This document shows positions 8,392 to 15,458 of a stretch of DNA of 36,769 bases, in pieces (position 1 is the stretch's first letter; every line of letters starts with the position of its first letter). A program made the position numbers and the translations under genes. The DNA lies in contig JASHPG010000176.1 in assembly GCA_030038275.1 (NCBI GenBank), positions 1 through 36,769 of the forward strand, written 5' to 3'. This stretch comes from Candidatus Acidiferrales bacterium. GTDB taxonomy: Bacteria > Acidobacteriota > Terriglobia > Acidiferrales > UBA7541. The notes under the pieces were generated by a model, which was not told where the DNA came from, did not search any database, and saw nothing but the letters and a program-made list of their open reading frames with translations.

Positions 8392-8532
8392 TATCCGAGG
8401 TCCGCGAAGAAGACGGCATCTGCATTGCATGTTTTCGGGCCGGCGCTGGTCAACAATGTTCGCAAGGGCTCGGAAGTAATGATCACCTTTGCAAACGCAT
8501 TTGCTCCGCCAACGATCGAAGGTCTGAAATAA
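8392..8532 (+). pseudogene. Remnant of a RES toxin C-terminus
   Basis: The sequence reads VREEDGICIACFR. After one extra base it continues as ALVNNVRK then SEVMITFANAFAPPTIEGLK, closely matching the end of the intact RES toxin at 6230-6910. Upstream of 8392 nothing of the toxin (Arg, Tyr, Glu residues) remains, so it is non-functional. It forms the first part of direct repeat copy B. Confidence 0.85.
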
Positions 8533-8756
8533 TTGCACCCCTGTTGCGGTCAGGAATTTCCGAAGTTTTCGGGGCAATGCTGACCAAAGGAACTACGAAG
8601 CCTGCTGCATCATCGCTAATTTCGCTTCTCTGATTCTTGCCGCACGGTATTCTTCGAGCTTCGCCACCGCCGCCACTTTGTAGTGCTCGGCGATTTTGAC
8701 GTACCGCATGGTCATACCGATTTGCGAGTGCCCTAAAATCTTCTGCAAGATAGCCA
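8392..8756. repeat. Direct repeat copy B: RES 3' end plus integrase 3' end
   Basis: This is the same-orientation partner of 6770-7140. Here the integrase end is intact and continues into the full gene, while the RES part is a broken fragment. Recombination between the copies would remove about 1.6 kb carrying vapBC. Confidence 0.85.
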
Positions 8757-9756
8757 CGTTCGTACCAGATAGGATGGTTCGAGTAGCAAAGGTGTGGCGC
8801 AGATTGTAAAGGTCGATGACACCTCTCAAGCCGATCTTTCCGCAAACGCGATCATGCGCCTTGCGTACCGATCCAATGTGAGTGCCCGGTTTTGTAGAGC
8901 TTGGAAAAACCCAATAGTCTTCCGGGTGCTTCTTTCTCCGTCTTTTAAGCAGCTCATGCACTTCGTGACTCATCGACAGTGCGCGCCTAGCGTTTTTGGT
9001 TTTACCGCGGACGATAAAGATAGTGCGATTGAAAAAGTCAATGTTGGGGTAGGCCATGCGAAAGACTTCATCGGGTCGCATGCCTTGTCCGAGCATGATC
9101 GTGGCGACGCTTTTCAGGGGCTCGGAAGCCAGGGCCATATATTCGAGTTCCTCTTCGAACGATAGAACATAAACGTCCGGGATTTCCTCCGGAAATGGCC
9201 GCACCTGTCGTGCCGGACTCTTCCAGAGCAATCCATCATCCACAGCCATATTGAGAATCTTCTTGAGGGTACTAAGCTCGCGATTCACCGTCGCTGGCGC
9301 AATGGTTTGCGTTTTGCTTCCTTGCTTGGGTTCCTTGACCCGGCCGCTCCTGTAGTCCTCAATCATGCTCTTTGTGATTTGGTCCAGGAATTTGTCCTTG
9401 AACCGTTTGAGCAGGAATTTGAGATTATTGTTGTGTAGATCGATTGTGTTCTGAGCCAAGTTTCCTTCGATCCGCCCAAGGAACGTCTTGACGTATTCCT
9501 TGAACATAGGTGGCTGTTCACGCGGCCTCAACACATATGTTCCTTGGATCAGATCAGCTTTCAGAACTGCCTGCACGTTCTCGGCTAGGTGCCGGTTGGT
9601 GGATCGGGTGGATTTTCGATACCGACGTCCGCCGAATTCGAAGTCGTAATAGTAATATCTGCCGCGTTTGTAGACCGCCAAGAACAGGGTTCCTTTCGTT
9701 GCTATCGTCAAATAAGGTGGTATGCGATTAATTCGGGCGTACTTTACAGATTTCAT
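8593..9756 (-). CDS. int: Tyrosine recombinase / phage-type integrase
   Basis: This 387-residue site-specific recombinase is complete. The N-terminal arm/SAM-like DNA-binding part spans about 85-190 and the catalytic domain about 195-365. Catalytic residues are visible: Arg227 (GQGMRPDE), the Lys in GKTKNARR (251-258), Tyr317 in the usual His position followed by Arg320 (YNLRHTFATR), His343 (LGHSQIG) and the nucleophile Tyr352 (MRYVK). It is the best candidate for the enzyme that placed the island in the tRNA-Pro gene whose 3' fragment lies at 14,020-14,064, though it is over 4 kb from that end. The 3' end is duplicated at 6911-7140. A gene of unknown function ends 66 bp upstream on the same strand. 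Confidence 0.95.
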   Translation of the reverse strand: MKSVKYARINRIPPYLTIATKGTLFLAVYKRGRYYYYDFEFGGRRYRKSTRSTNRHLAENVQAVLKADLIQGTYVLRPREQPPMFKEYVKTFLGRIEGNLAQNTIDLHNNNLKFLLKRFKDKFLDQITKSMIEDYRSGRVKEPKQGSKTQTIAPATVNRELSTLKKILNMAVDDGLLWKSPARQVRPFPEEIPDVYVLSFEEELEYMALASEPLKSVATIMLGQGMRPDEVFRMAYPNIDFFNRTIFIVRGKTKNARRALSMSHEVHELLKRRRKKHPEDYWVFPSSTKPGTHIGSVRKAHDRVCGKIGLRGVIDLYNLRHTFATRTILSGTNVAILQKILGHSQIGMTMRYVKIAEHYKVAAVAKLEEYRAARIREAKLAMMQQAS

Positions 9757-9822
9757 GATCGTCGCGCCAGGCTTGCGCTACCGGTTTTACTGCCGGGCCA
9801 CCAGTTTTCCCCGTCGGGCATT

Positions 9823-11016
9823 CTATTCCGATTCCTGCAAGCCTTTGAATTCCGCCACGGTCTCCGCAATCCGATTGATCGGGTCCAATCGCTGCGCGTA
9901 ACCTCTGGCCCATTTTGCAAAGCGCCGGACGTCGCGGCCTCGATCTCTGGAATAGCCAGGGCTTTCACCTGCTTTAAAGAGTGCAATCGCGAACTCTCGA
10001 ATGTGGTTGCTTGTTTGCCAAGCATCAGCAGCGTCACGAATGATTTTGGCTTTGCGGTCGAATTCAGCTTGCCGTCTCCGTTCCGCTTCCGCTCGCCTCT
10101 CCCTATCTTCCCATTCGTGCTTCCACCGCAAATGCTCTTCGCGTTGCTTCTTGAGAGCCAGGGCCGCGAGATTGAGTCCAGCTATGAAGGCTCCGAGGCA
10201 GTTTTCTAGCTGCTGAATCGAACCGTCCGACCAGGTGTGCCGGATTTTGCTGTCATACGGGAGCTCGTTAATCGCGATTTTCAATTGTCCTGTTGGCTTG
10301 TAATCCCATTGGGGAGGGTATACATAGAGGCCCTTTTTCTTCTTCGCCTCTTCCTCGACGGTCAATGAGTGTGGCACTCGTTGTACGAATTCAGATATTG
10401 AAAATGTCACTGCTTCCTCGATGACTGTGATCGAAAGGCCCTCGGCGTCGCCACTGACCCACGTAGACGCGATCTCTCGCTCATCTAGTGCACGCAGAAG
10501 CGCGTCGAGAATGGTCAACGATCTCGAAAGTGCAGGTTCAGAGACTCTGAGGTGCGACAGAGGTTTTCCCTCTTTCGGGAGCAGCAGGCCTCTCTCATCT
10601 TTCCTGGGGTGTGCCAGCAGTTTTTTGGTTCTGAGAACCAACGGATGAGAAATCGGGCGGTAACTCTGAACCACGATAACAGGTGGGACCAACATCGCTT
10701 GGACTTTGGGATCGAGATTTTGCCCAAGAGTGTCGAGTGGCTTCTCGCGGATCGTAATGTTGACGAGATCGAGCTTCGCGTCTTTGATATCGGGCAAGGG
10801 AGTCTGTTTTGGATGATGGCCACTTTCGACGCGGACCCAATGGCCCACTGGCGGGCGAGGGATGTGGTGTTTCTCGCAAATCTTCGCCAGTCCAACATCC
10901 GAAAGTCCGAAATCTTTTGCAAGTGTGCGCATAGGCGTACTCCAGACGCGTTGGTACAGCTCCGCACGTGTAATGGTTAGAGATTTTTGAGAAGACACGA
11001 TGGCCTCCGATTTCAC
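9823..11016 (-). CDS. Conserved hypothetical protein with N-terminal HTH-like region
   Basis: This 397-residue protein belongs to a family I recognise only as 'hypothetical'. The N-terminus carries an HTH-like sequence at about 14-60 (ITRAELYQRVWSTPM, FGLSDVGLAKICEKHHIP), followed by RPPVGHW. The centre has no recognised motif. A highly charged helical stretch (HLRWKHEWEDRERRAEAERR) near residues 295-330 is probably a coiled coil, followed by a short C-terminal helical region. It lies 66 bp upstream of the integrase on the same strand and may be co-transcribed. A role in DNA binding, island regulation or silencing is inference from the HTH-like start and context only. Confidence 0.8.
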   Translation of the reverse strand: MKSEAIVSSQKSLTITRAELYQRVWSTPMRTLAKDFGLSDVGLAKICEKHHIPRPPVGHWVRVESGHHPKQTPLPDIKDAKLDLVNITIREKPLDTLGQNLDPKVQAMLVPPVIVVQSYRPISHPLVLRTKKLLAHPRKDERGLLLPKEGKPLSHLRVSEPALSRSLTILDALLRALDEREIASTWVSGDAEGLSITVIEEAVTFSISEFVQRVPHSLTVEEEAKKKKGLYVYPPQWDYKPTGQLKIAINELPYDSKIRHTWSDGSIQQLENCLGAFIAGLNLAALALKKQREEHLRWKHEWEDRERRAEAERRRQAEFDRKAKIIRDAADAWQTSNHIREFAIALFKAGESPGYSRDRGRDVRRFAKWARGYAQRLDPINRIAETVAEFKGLQESE

Positions 11017-11258
11017 GGAATTACGAGCGCCCTGATCAGATGATAGGCTTCAGGCAAGCCCGGAGAAGGATGGGCCATTCTGTCCACAATGGGGCCAAGT
11101 TCCTTTCGCTGCTGTCGCCCAATCAGGTGATAGCGCCTTCTCAAAAAGGGGAAGAATTCTGACACTGGGTTTCCAGAGGCGGACGTTTTAAGAGTGAATC
11201 GGTAAGAAGGCTGAATGGGGAGTTCACCAGTGAGATCTCAATTTTGATTTTTGCATAA

Positions 11259-11465
11259 CTACGACTGGTCGTCCGGCAAGAACTGCCTGCGATCTAATGG
11301 GGACAGTCCAACCACTTTGCACTTATCCCTACCCTTGTGCCTCTCCGCGATCAATTCATCGACGAGGGAAATGCCCGGTTCAACGTGTTTGCGCACTAGG
11401 CTCTGAGCATGTTGGAGACGATCCTTGAAGATTGCGATACGTAGTTCATCGTTCTCGTTTAGCAA
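11259..11465 (-). CDS. Small antitoxin-like protein
   Basis: TTG at 11465 preceded by AGGAG with 5-nt spacing gives a 68-residue protein. A longer reading from ATG 11534 has no ribosome-binding site. It contains FKDRLQHAQSLVRKHVEPG then SLVDELIAERH. This resembles the C-terminal, toxin-binding part found in small antitoxins paired with PIN toxins, from memory of such sequences. No toxin gene lies next to it, so it would be an orphan or a remnant. It could also be unrelated. Confidence 0.4.
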   Translation of the reverse strand: MLNENDELRIAIFKDRLQHAQSLVRKHVEPGISLVDELIAERHKGRDKCKVVGLSPLDRRQFLPDDQS

Positions 11466-11649
11466 GATAACTCCTCGTATCAGACACGTCCAACAATCCG
11501 CCTGACCAAACGCCAACCGAACTGGATAACCCATTCACTGGCCCAAAAGCCCACGTGGCAAATAATGCTAATTCTATGGAAGATTGAGTTTAAAAGACGA
11601 TTACATTCTTCCGAGGTCTGCAAATCTGAATGCCATTCGCCCCTTCTTC

Positions 11650-11679
11650 GCTGTGGGGAAAAGTGTGGAGACTCGATGC
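11650..11679 (+). repeat. 30-bp direct repeat, left copy
   Basis: This copy begins GCTGTGGGGAAAAGTGTGG and matches 13,879-13,908 at 28 of 30 positions in the same orientation. Weaker similarity extends about 20 bp upstream. The two copies flank the winged-helix/nucleotidyltransferase pair and the higBA remnants. Confidence 0.8.
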
Positions 11680-11708
11680 GTTTTGGATCGCCCAGCGATT
11701 GCGTTTGC

Positions 11709-11731
11709 TATTCGCGAATAACAAATATACA
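11709..11731 (+). promoter_or_regulatory. Palindrome and -10-like box before the winged-helix gene
   Basis: TATTCGCGAATA (11709-11720) is a perfect 12-bp palindrome followed by TATACA (11726-11731). The ATG at 11740 comes 8 nt later with no Shine-Dalgarno, so a leaderless transcript with operator control is likely. The -35 region is not convincing. Confidence 0.45.
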
Positions 11732-11739
11732 ATAAACAT

Positions 11740-12288
11740 ATGGCTTTAAAACCCCAAGACGTGGTGGTTCTCATAAAGCTCCTTGAATATGGAGACAAGC
11801 GGCCCCCTTACGTTCAAATTGCTAAGCAGCTTTTCTTGAGTGTCTCCGAAGTTCATGCGGCTGTTCAACGTGCCAAGCAGGCGCGCTTGCTGACTGGCAT
11901 TGAACTGCACGAGACTCCCAACAAATCTGCCTTGGAAGAGTTTCTGGTTCACGGGTTGAAGTACGCGTTCCCACCAGAACGCGGCGAACTTACCAGAGGT
12001 CTACCCACTGGCTACGCAGCGGAGCCTCTTAAGAGCAGGATTTCCGCCGGCGCTGATCCTCCGCCTGTTTGGCCATTTCCTGAGGGCAAGACACGAGGGA
12101 TCTCGTTCATTCCTCTTTATAAAACGGTTCCGAGGGCAGCGTTGCGAGATGCGTACCTCTATGAAATGCTCGCGTTGACCGACGCCCTTCGAGATGGAAG
12201 GTCTCGCGACCGTCACATCGCGGAAGAAGAAATCAAGCTCAGGCTGCAGTCGCCGAAATATGCAGACCTCCAACATCGAGCTTCTTAA
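11740..12288 (+). CDS. Winged-helix antitoxin/regulator partner of an AbiEii-like nucleotidyltransferase
   Basis: This 182-residue protein has an HTH at about residues 5-55 (VVLIKLLEYG, YVQIAKQLFLSVSEVHAAVQRAKQARLL), typical of MarR-like winged helices. The middle is Pro-rich, and a C-terminal helical part (DAYLYEMLALTDALRDGRSRDR) is followed by a short tail. It overlaps the next gene by 29 nt (ATG 12260). HTH proteins of this size are commonly found directly upstream of nucleotidyltransferases of the AbiEii/AbiGii type and are probably their antitoxins or repressors (family-context knowledge, not shown here). The gene looks intact although the partner is broken. Confidence 0.75.
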   Translation: MALKPQDVVVLIKLLEYGDKRPPYVQIAKQLFLSVSEVHAAVQRAKQARLLTGIELHETPNKSALEEFLVHGLKYAFPPERGELTRGLPTGYAAEPLKSRISAGADPPPVWPFPEGKTRGISFIPLYKTVPRAALRDAYLYEMLALTDALRDGRSRDRHIAEEEIKLRLQSPKYADLQHRAS

Positions 12289-12955
12289 AAACGTCGCGAA
12301 GCGATTAAGTCCTCTCTTAAGCGAAGTCGTTTTCGTCGGAGGCTGCACTACAGGTTTGTTCATTACCGACCCGGCTGCGTCGGAAGTCCGTCCGACGTTT
12401 GATGTCGACGTGATTGCCGAGATTACGTCTTACGCTGACTACGACACTTTTTCAGAGCGCTTGCGAGTCTTGGGGTTCCGAGAAGATACCAGCGAGAACG
12501 CTCCACTGTGCCGCTGGCTGATCGACAAGATGATATTGGACGTGATGCCGATCGAAGAAAGAATTCTCGGCTTTACAAATCGGTGGTATAGATCTGCCAT
12601 GAATGCGGCACAAGAAATTGAACTCGAGCCAGGACTTCGCATTCGCGTGGTCACTGCTGCCTATTTCATTGCCACAAAGCTTGAGGCTTTCCGAGGACGT
12701 GGCCGCGGCGACTACACTGCGAGTCACGACCTCGAAGATTTGGTAGCCGTGATTGATGGACGAGAGGAGATCGTCGAAGAAATAGCTGCTGTCGCAGAAA
12801 TATGATCCTACATCGCCGAGCAATTTCGCAGCTTGCTCGCAAATCACATATTCATCGATGTCTTACCGGGCTATCTCCTCCCTGACACCGGCAGCCAGGG
12901 TCGTTTGTCAATTTTAGTAAATAGAATGACCGAAATCTCCAAATTGCCCGGATGA
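12260..12955 (+). pseudogene. AbiEii/AbiGii-like nucleotidyltransferase toxin with an in-frame stop
   Basis: From ATG 12260 the protein shows the nucleotidyltransferase core: VVFVGGCTTGLF (Gly27-Gly28) and RPTFDVDVI with metal-binding Asp48 and Asp50. These are followed by LEAFRGRGRGDYTASHDLEDL, typical of AbiEii-like toxins. A TGA at 12803-12805 stops it at residue 181. The same frame continues without interruption as SYIAEQFRSLLANH and VLPGYLLPDTGSQGR, as in full-length relatives, to a second stop at 12953-12955. A CGA-to-TGA transition would explain it. The truncated product retains the active-site residues but lacks about 50 C-terminal residues. Such enzymes modify tRNA 3' ends or other targets (family knowledge). 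Confidence 0.8.
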
Positions 12956-13060
12956 GCTGAGGCAGCTGGATCAAAGAAGATCAAGAATATGAGGGACTCC
13001 GGGTGGTAATGCTAGACTTTCCTAGCTCAGACTACGGACCTATCCACGCGAAGCTGTGGT

Positions 13061-13129
13061 TGCGGAAAAGCTCGAATCTCTTGTGAAATGAACGAGATCT
13101 GCGATCTGAATTTGGAAGACTATCATTAG
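13061..13129 (+). pseudogene. Remnant of HigB toxin C-terminus
   Basis: The frame ending at TAG 13127-13129 reads GKARISCEMNEICDLNLEDYH. Its end (LNLEDYH) matches the typical HigB/RelE C-terminus 'D-x-E-DYH'. Farther upstream the HigB core cannot be recognised. It lies immediately before the higA-like gene, the normal higB-higA order. Confidence 0.6.
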
Positions 13130-13147
13130 AAGGAAAGGAGCAGGACG

Positions 13148-13443
13148 ATGCCAATGAAGAACCCTCCCCATCCTGGCGATTTTATTCGCACAGAAATTAT
13201 TGAGCCACTGGCTTGTCCGTGACTGCTGCCGCGGCTGCGCTTCAGGTTTCGCGGCCGGCTCTGTCGAGCCTGCTTAACGGTAAGGCCGATCTTTCGGGAG
13301 ACATGGCGCTCCGCATAGAAAAGGCCTTCGGCGTGAAGACGGATACGCTCATGCGCATGCAGGCTTCATATGACATTGCCCAAACCCGCAAACGAGAGAA
13401 GCAGATTCACATAAGACGGGTCCATCAACTTGTCCACGCTTGA
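13148..13443 (+). pseudogene. HigA-family XRE antitoxin with a one-base frameshift
   Basis: An ATG at 13148 with AAGGAAAGGAG 7 nt upstream starts MPMKNPPHPGDFIRTEIIEPL, the classic HigA N-terminus. It then shifts out of frame and hits a stop at about 13223. The next frame carries the rest (LSVTAAAAALQVSRPALS, SLLNGKADLSGDMALRIEKAFG) and ends at 13443. Restoring one G in 'CTGGCTTG' (to CTGGGCTTG, near 13209) joins the halves into a normal HigA of about 98 residues. With the adjacent HigB remnant, the whole higBA unit appears to have decayed. Confidence 0.85.
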
Positions 13444-14019
13444 CAGAGCGATCATGGTTTTCCAACCTCACAGGAATAAGCCGTTGCTCCACTTCTAGCC
13501 GAACCGAGTCGCCACACTCACCGGCCTCACCCGCGCTGTTCGCTGCCTGCACTACGCTCCCGGATCACTTTCCTTTTCGAGATAACCTCCGTCATGATAT
13601 TGCTCAGAATCACTTGCCTTGTGCAGCACCCTTTCGCTAAAGGAGGGCAAGAGTTGGCGATCAGCCCTCGCTGGGGTTTACAAAGTACTCTCGATCCCTA
13701 GGCAATTCTCCTGCCGAGGACGCGTAGCGCACATCCATTTGGCACATTTGACGAACGCAGCTTGCCGTGCTAGAGAGTCTCTGTTGGGAGCAGCAGCGAT
13801 GAACCGAGACGTTCTCCCCAAGAAACGATCCCAGGACCAGAGTTCTTCTGGCGAGCCGCAATGTTTCGCTTCAATTTTGCTGTGGGGAAAAGTGTGGGGA
13901 CTCCATGCATGCGCAACCACATTCTCGCACATCCTGCCACCGCCAATTTTTCCGCTAAGTCCATTTGTTTTCTGTATTCGGATTGAAAAGAAAGGGCTTC
14001 CAAGAAATAGCCCGGACGT
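13444..14019. other. Non-coding stretch at the island end
   Basis: No gene could be supported here. The only structure noticed is the right copy of the 30-bp direct repeat (13,879-13,908). Open frames on both strands lack family motifs or ribosome-binding sites. Confidence 0.5.
13879..13908 (+). repeat. 30-bp direct repeat, right copy
   Basis: It matches 11,650-11,679 at 28 of 30 positions. It lies about 110 bp before the tRNA-Pro fragment, so it may belong to the recombinase binding region of the attachment site. That role is inference. Confidence 0.8.
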
Positions 14020-14064
14020 CTTGGGCGCAGGAAGTCTGGAGTTCAAATCTCCACGCCCCGACCA
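14020..14064 (+). other. tRNA-Pro 3' fragment: probable island attachment site
   Basis: The sequence folds as the 3' half of a tRNA. It has an anticodon loop CTTGGGC (anticodon TGG), then the 3' anticodon strand GCAGG, the variable loop AAGTC and a T arm TGGAG-TTCAAAT-CTCCA with all five pairs. It ends with acceptor strand CGCCCCG, A73 and CCA. G72 with A73 and the TGG anticodon indicate tRNA-Pro. The required 5' half (CGGGGCG and the CCTGC stem strand) is absent, and identity starts at the anticodon loop, a known crossover position for tyrosine recombinases in tRNA genes. The intact tRNA is expected to the left, outside the window. Confidence 0.75.
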
Positions 14065-14276
14065 ACGCACTCCCGATTGGTCACGTCTGAAACGGAGTTT
14101 TGTGCATTCGCGTATGCTGGCATCTCCGCGCTTGAATTCGGAATCTCACTGACATTATGATTCTGGGTCGGGCATAGTCCTGGCAAACCCGCACTACCGA
14201 AATGGAACTTCAAGCTAACAACGGCGAATCGTCTCCGCGGTGTAGGGTGCCTGCGCCCGCGCGCTCCCATTGGAGA

Positions 14277-14588
14277 ATGATCTGCAACCGCCTGGCGATC
14301 CTACTGCTCCTGATAGGCTTGGCCGGTCTCGCTGCGCGCGCGAAAGACGGCCAGTATTACCGCCGAACGAATCCGGAACGCGAATCGTCGCTAGCGACGA
14401 AAATGAACGTGTCTCCACCTGCGATTAATTTGCGGGCGCAACAGCTGCGAACCGGTGCGCGCGTCATGGTGGAACAGCCGCGGCCAAGCTTTCGCCCCCG
14501 AATCGAAGCTGAGCCTCCACTCGCCGAATCCGTAGGCGTGACGGTAGCCATGCAGCACCGGTCGCCGCCGCAATCCCTCCACTCGTAA
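14277..14588 (+). CDS. Small secreted protein of unknown function
   Basis: ATG at 14277 gives about 103 residues. The N-terminus is a typical signal peptide (MICNRLAILLLLIGLAGLAARA, likely cleavage after ARA). The rest is a short, basic, Pro-rich sequence with no recognised motif. GGAG at 14272-14275 is only 1 nt from the ATG, so the start is uncertain. A longer reading from 14202 would add 25 residues that spoil the signal peptide. It is the first gene to the right of the island border. Confidence 0.4.
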   Translation: MICNRLAILLLLIGLAGLAARAKDGQYYRRTNPERESSLATKMNVSPPAINLRAQQLRTGARVMVEQPRPSFRPRIEAEPPLAESVGVTVAMQHRSPPQSLHS

Positions 14589-14687
14589 TCCGTCTTTTCA
14601 CGAAAAATTCATAGCAAGACCAAGCGTTCAAAGGCCCCCTGAGGTACAGGGTTGCGCAATTTGATCATTGGCGGCAAGGGAGACCGT

Positions 14688-15413
14688 ATGAGTGCGGACC
14701 TGCTTGCGCCCGCTCAACTCGAGCAGTTTCAAAGGTGGAGCACCTGCGTGGTGTCCAGCGCTATCGAGACTTTTAATGTACGACTGCCGAATACCGGCTT
14801 CGCGGATTCGCGAATTCGCTGCATGTTTCCGGCGCAGCCTCCGGTGATCGGCTACGCCGCCACGGCGCGAATCCGCACCTCGAATCCGCCCATGGAGCGG
14901 CACACGCGCTTCGATTATTACGACCGCGCCGACTGGTGGCGGAACATTCTCACTATTCCCGCTCCGCGCATCGTGGTCATACAGGACGTGGATGATCCGC
15001 CGGGCCTGGGCGCCTTCATCGGCGAAGTGCACGCGAACATTTTGCTGAGCCTGGGATGTGTCGCGGTTGTGACGAACGGCGCCGTGCGCGACCTGATCGA
15101 CGTCGGGCACACGGAATTTCAGATGTTCGCCGGCAACGTTTCCGTCTCTCACGCTTACGCGCACCTCTTCGATTTCGGCACGGATGTCGAAGTTGGCGGC
15201 TTGGCAATCAAGCCGGGCGACCTGATCCATGGAGATTTGCACGGCGTGCAAACCGTTCCGCTGGGAATCGCCGGTCGCGTGGTGGAAGTGGCGCGCAGGA
15301 TCCGCCAGCGCAGGAATCATTTGCTTGCGCTGCGACGTTCGCCCGATTTCTCCATCGACAAGCTGCGCCAGGCGATTCAGGAGACGAGCTTCGGCGGCAA
15401 TGATGGCGAATAA
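14688..15413 (+). CDS. RraA-family protein (HMG aldolase-like)
   Basis: From ATG 14688, with GGGAG upstream, the protein has 241 residues of the RraA fold. The family signature is GEVHANILLSLGCVAVVTNG followed by AVRDLIDV (the Arg-Asp pair used in catalysis or metal binding), and later FGTDVEVGG, KPGDLIHGDLHGV. Members include 4-hydroxy-4-methyl-2-oxoglutarate aldolases and oxaloacetate decarboxylases as well as the RNase E regulator RraA. The substrate cannot be told from sequence. It ends 45 bp before the efflux adaptor gene on the same strand and may share its transcript. Confidence 0.85.
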   Translation: MSADLLAPAQLEQFQRWSTCVVSSAIETFNVRLPNTGFADSRIRCMFPAQPPVIGYAATARIRTSNPPMERHTRFDYYDRADWWRNILTIPAPRIVVIQDVDDPPGLGAFIGEVHANILLSLGCVAVVTNGAVRDLIDVGHTEFQMFAGNVSVSHAYAHLFDFGTDVEVGGLAIKPGDLIHGDLHGVQTVPLGIAGRVVEVARRIRQRRNHLLALRRSPDFSIDKLRQAIQETSFGGNDGE

Positions 15414-15458
15414 AAATTCAAGCACGACGCGGTCGCGATCGTTTTCAGGAGGCCGAAT

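Noticed and set aside
13619-14152. 177-codon plus-strand open frame over the island border
   Set aside because: It reads through the tRNA-Pro fragment and the direct repeat and has no protein-like features.
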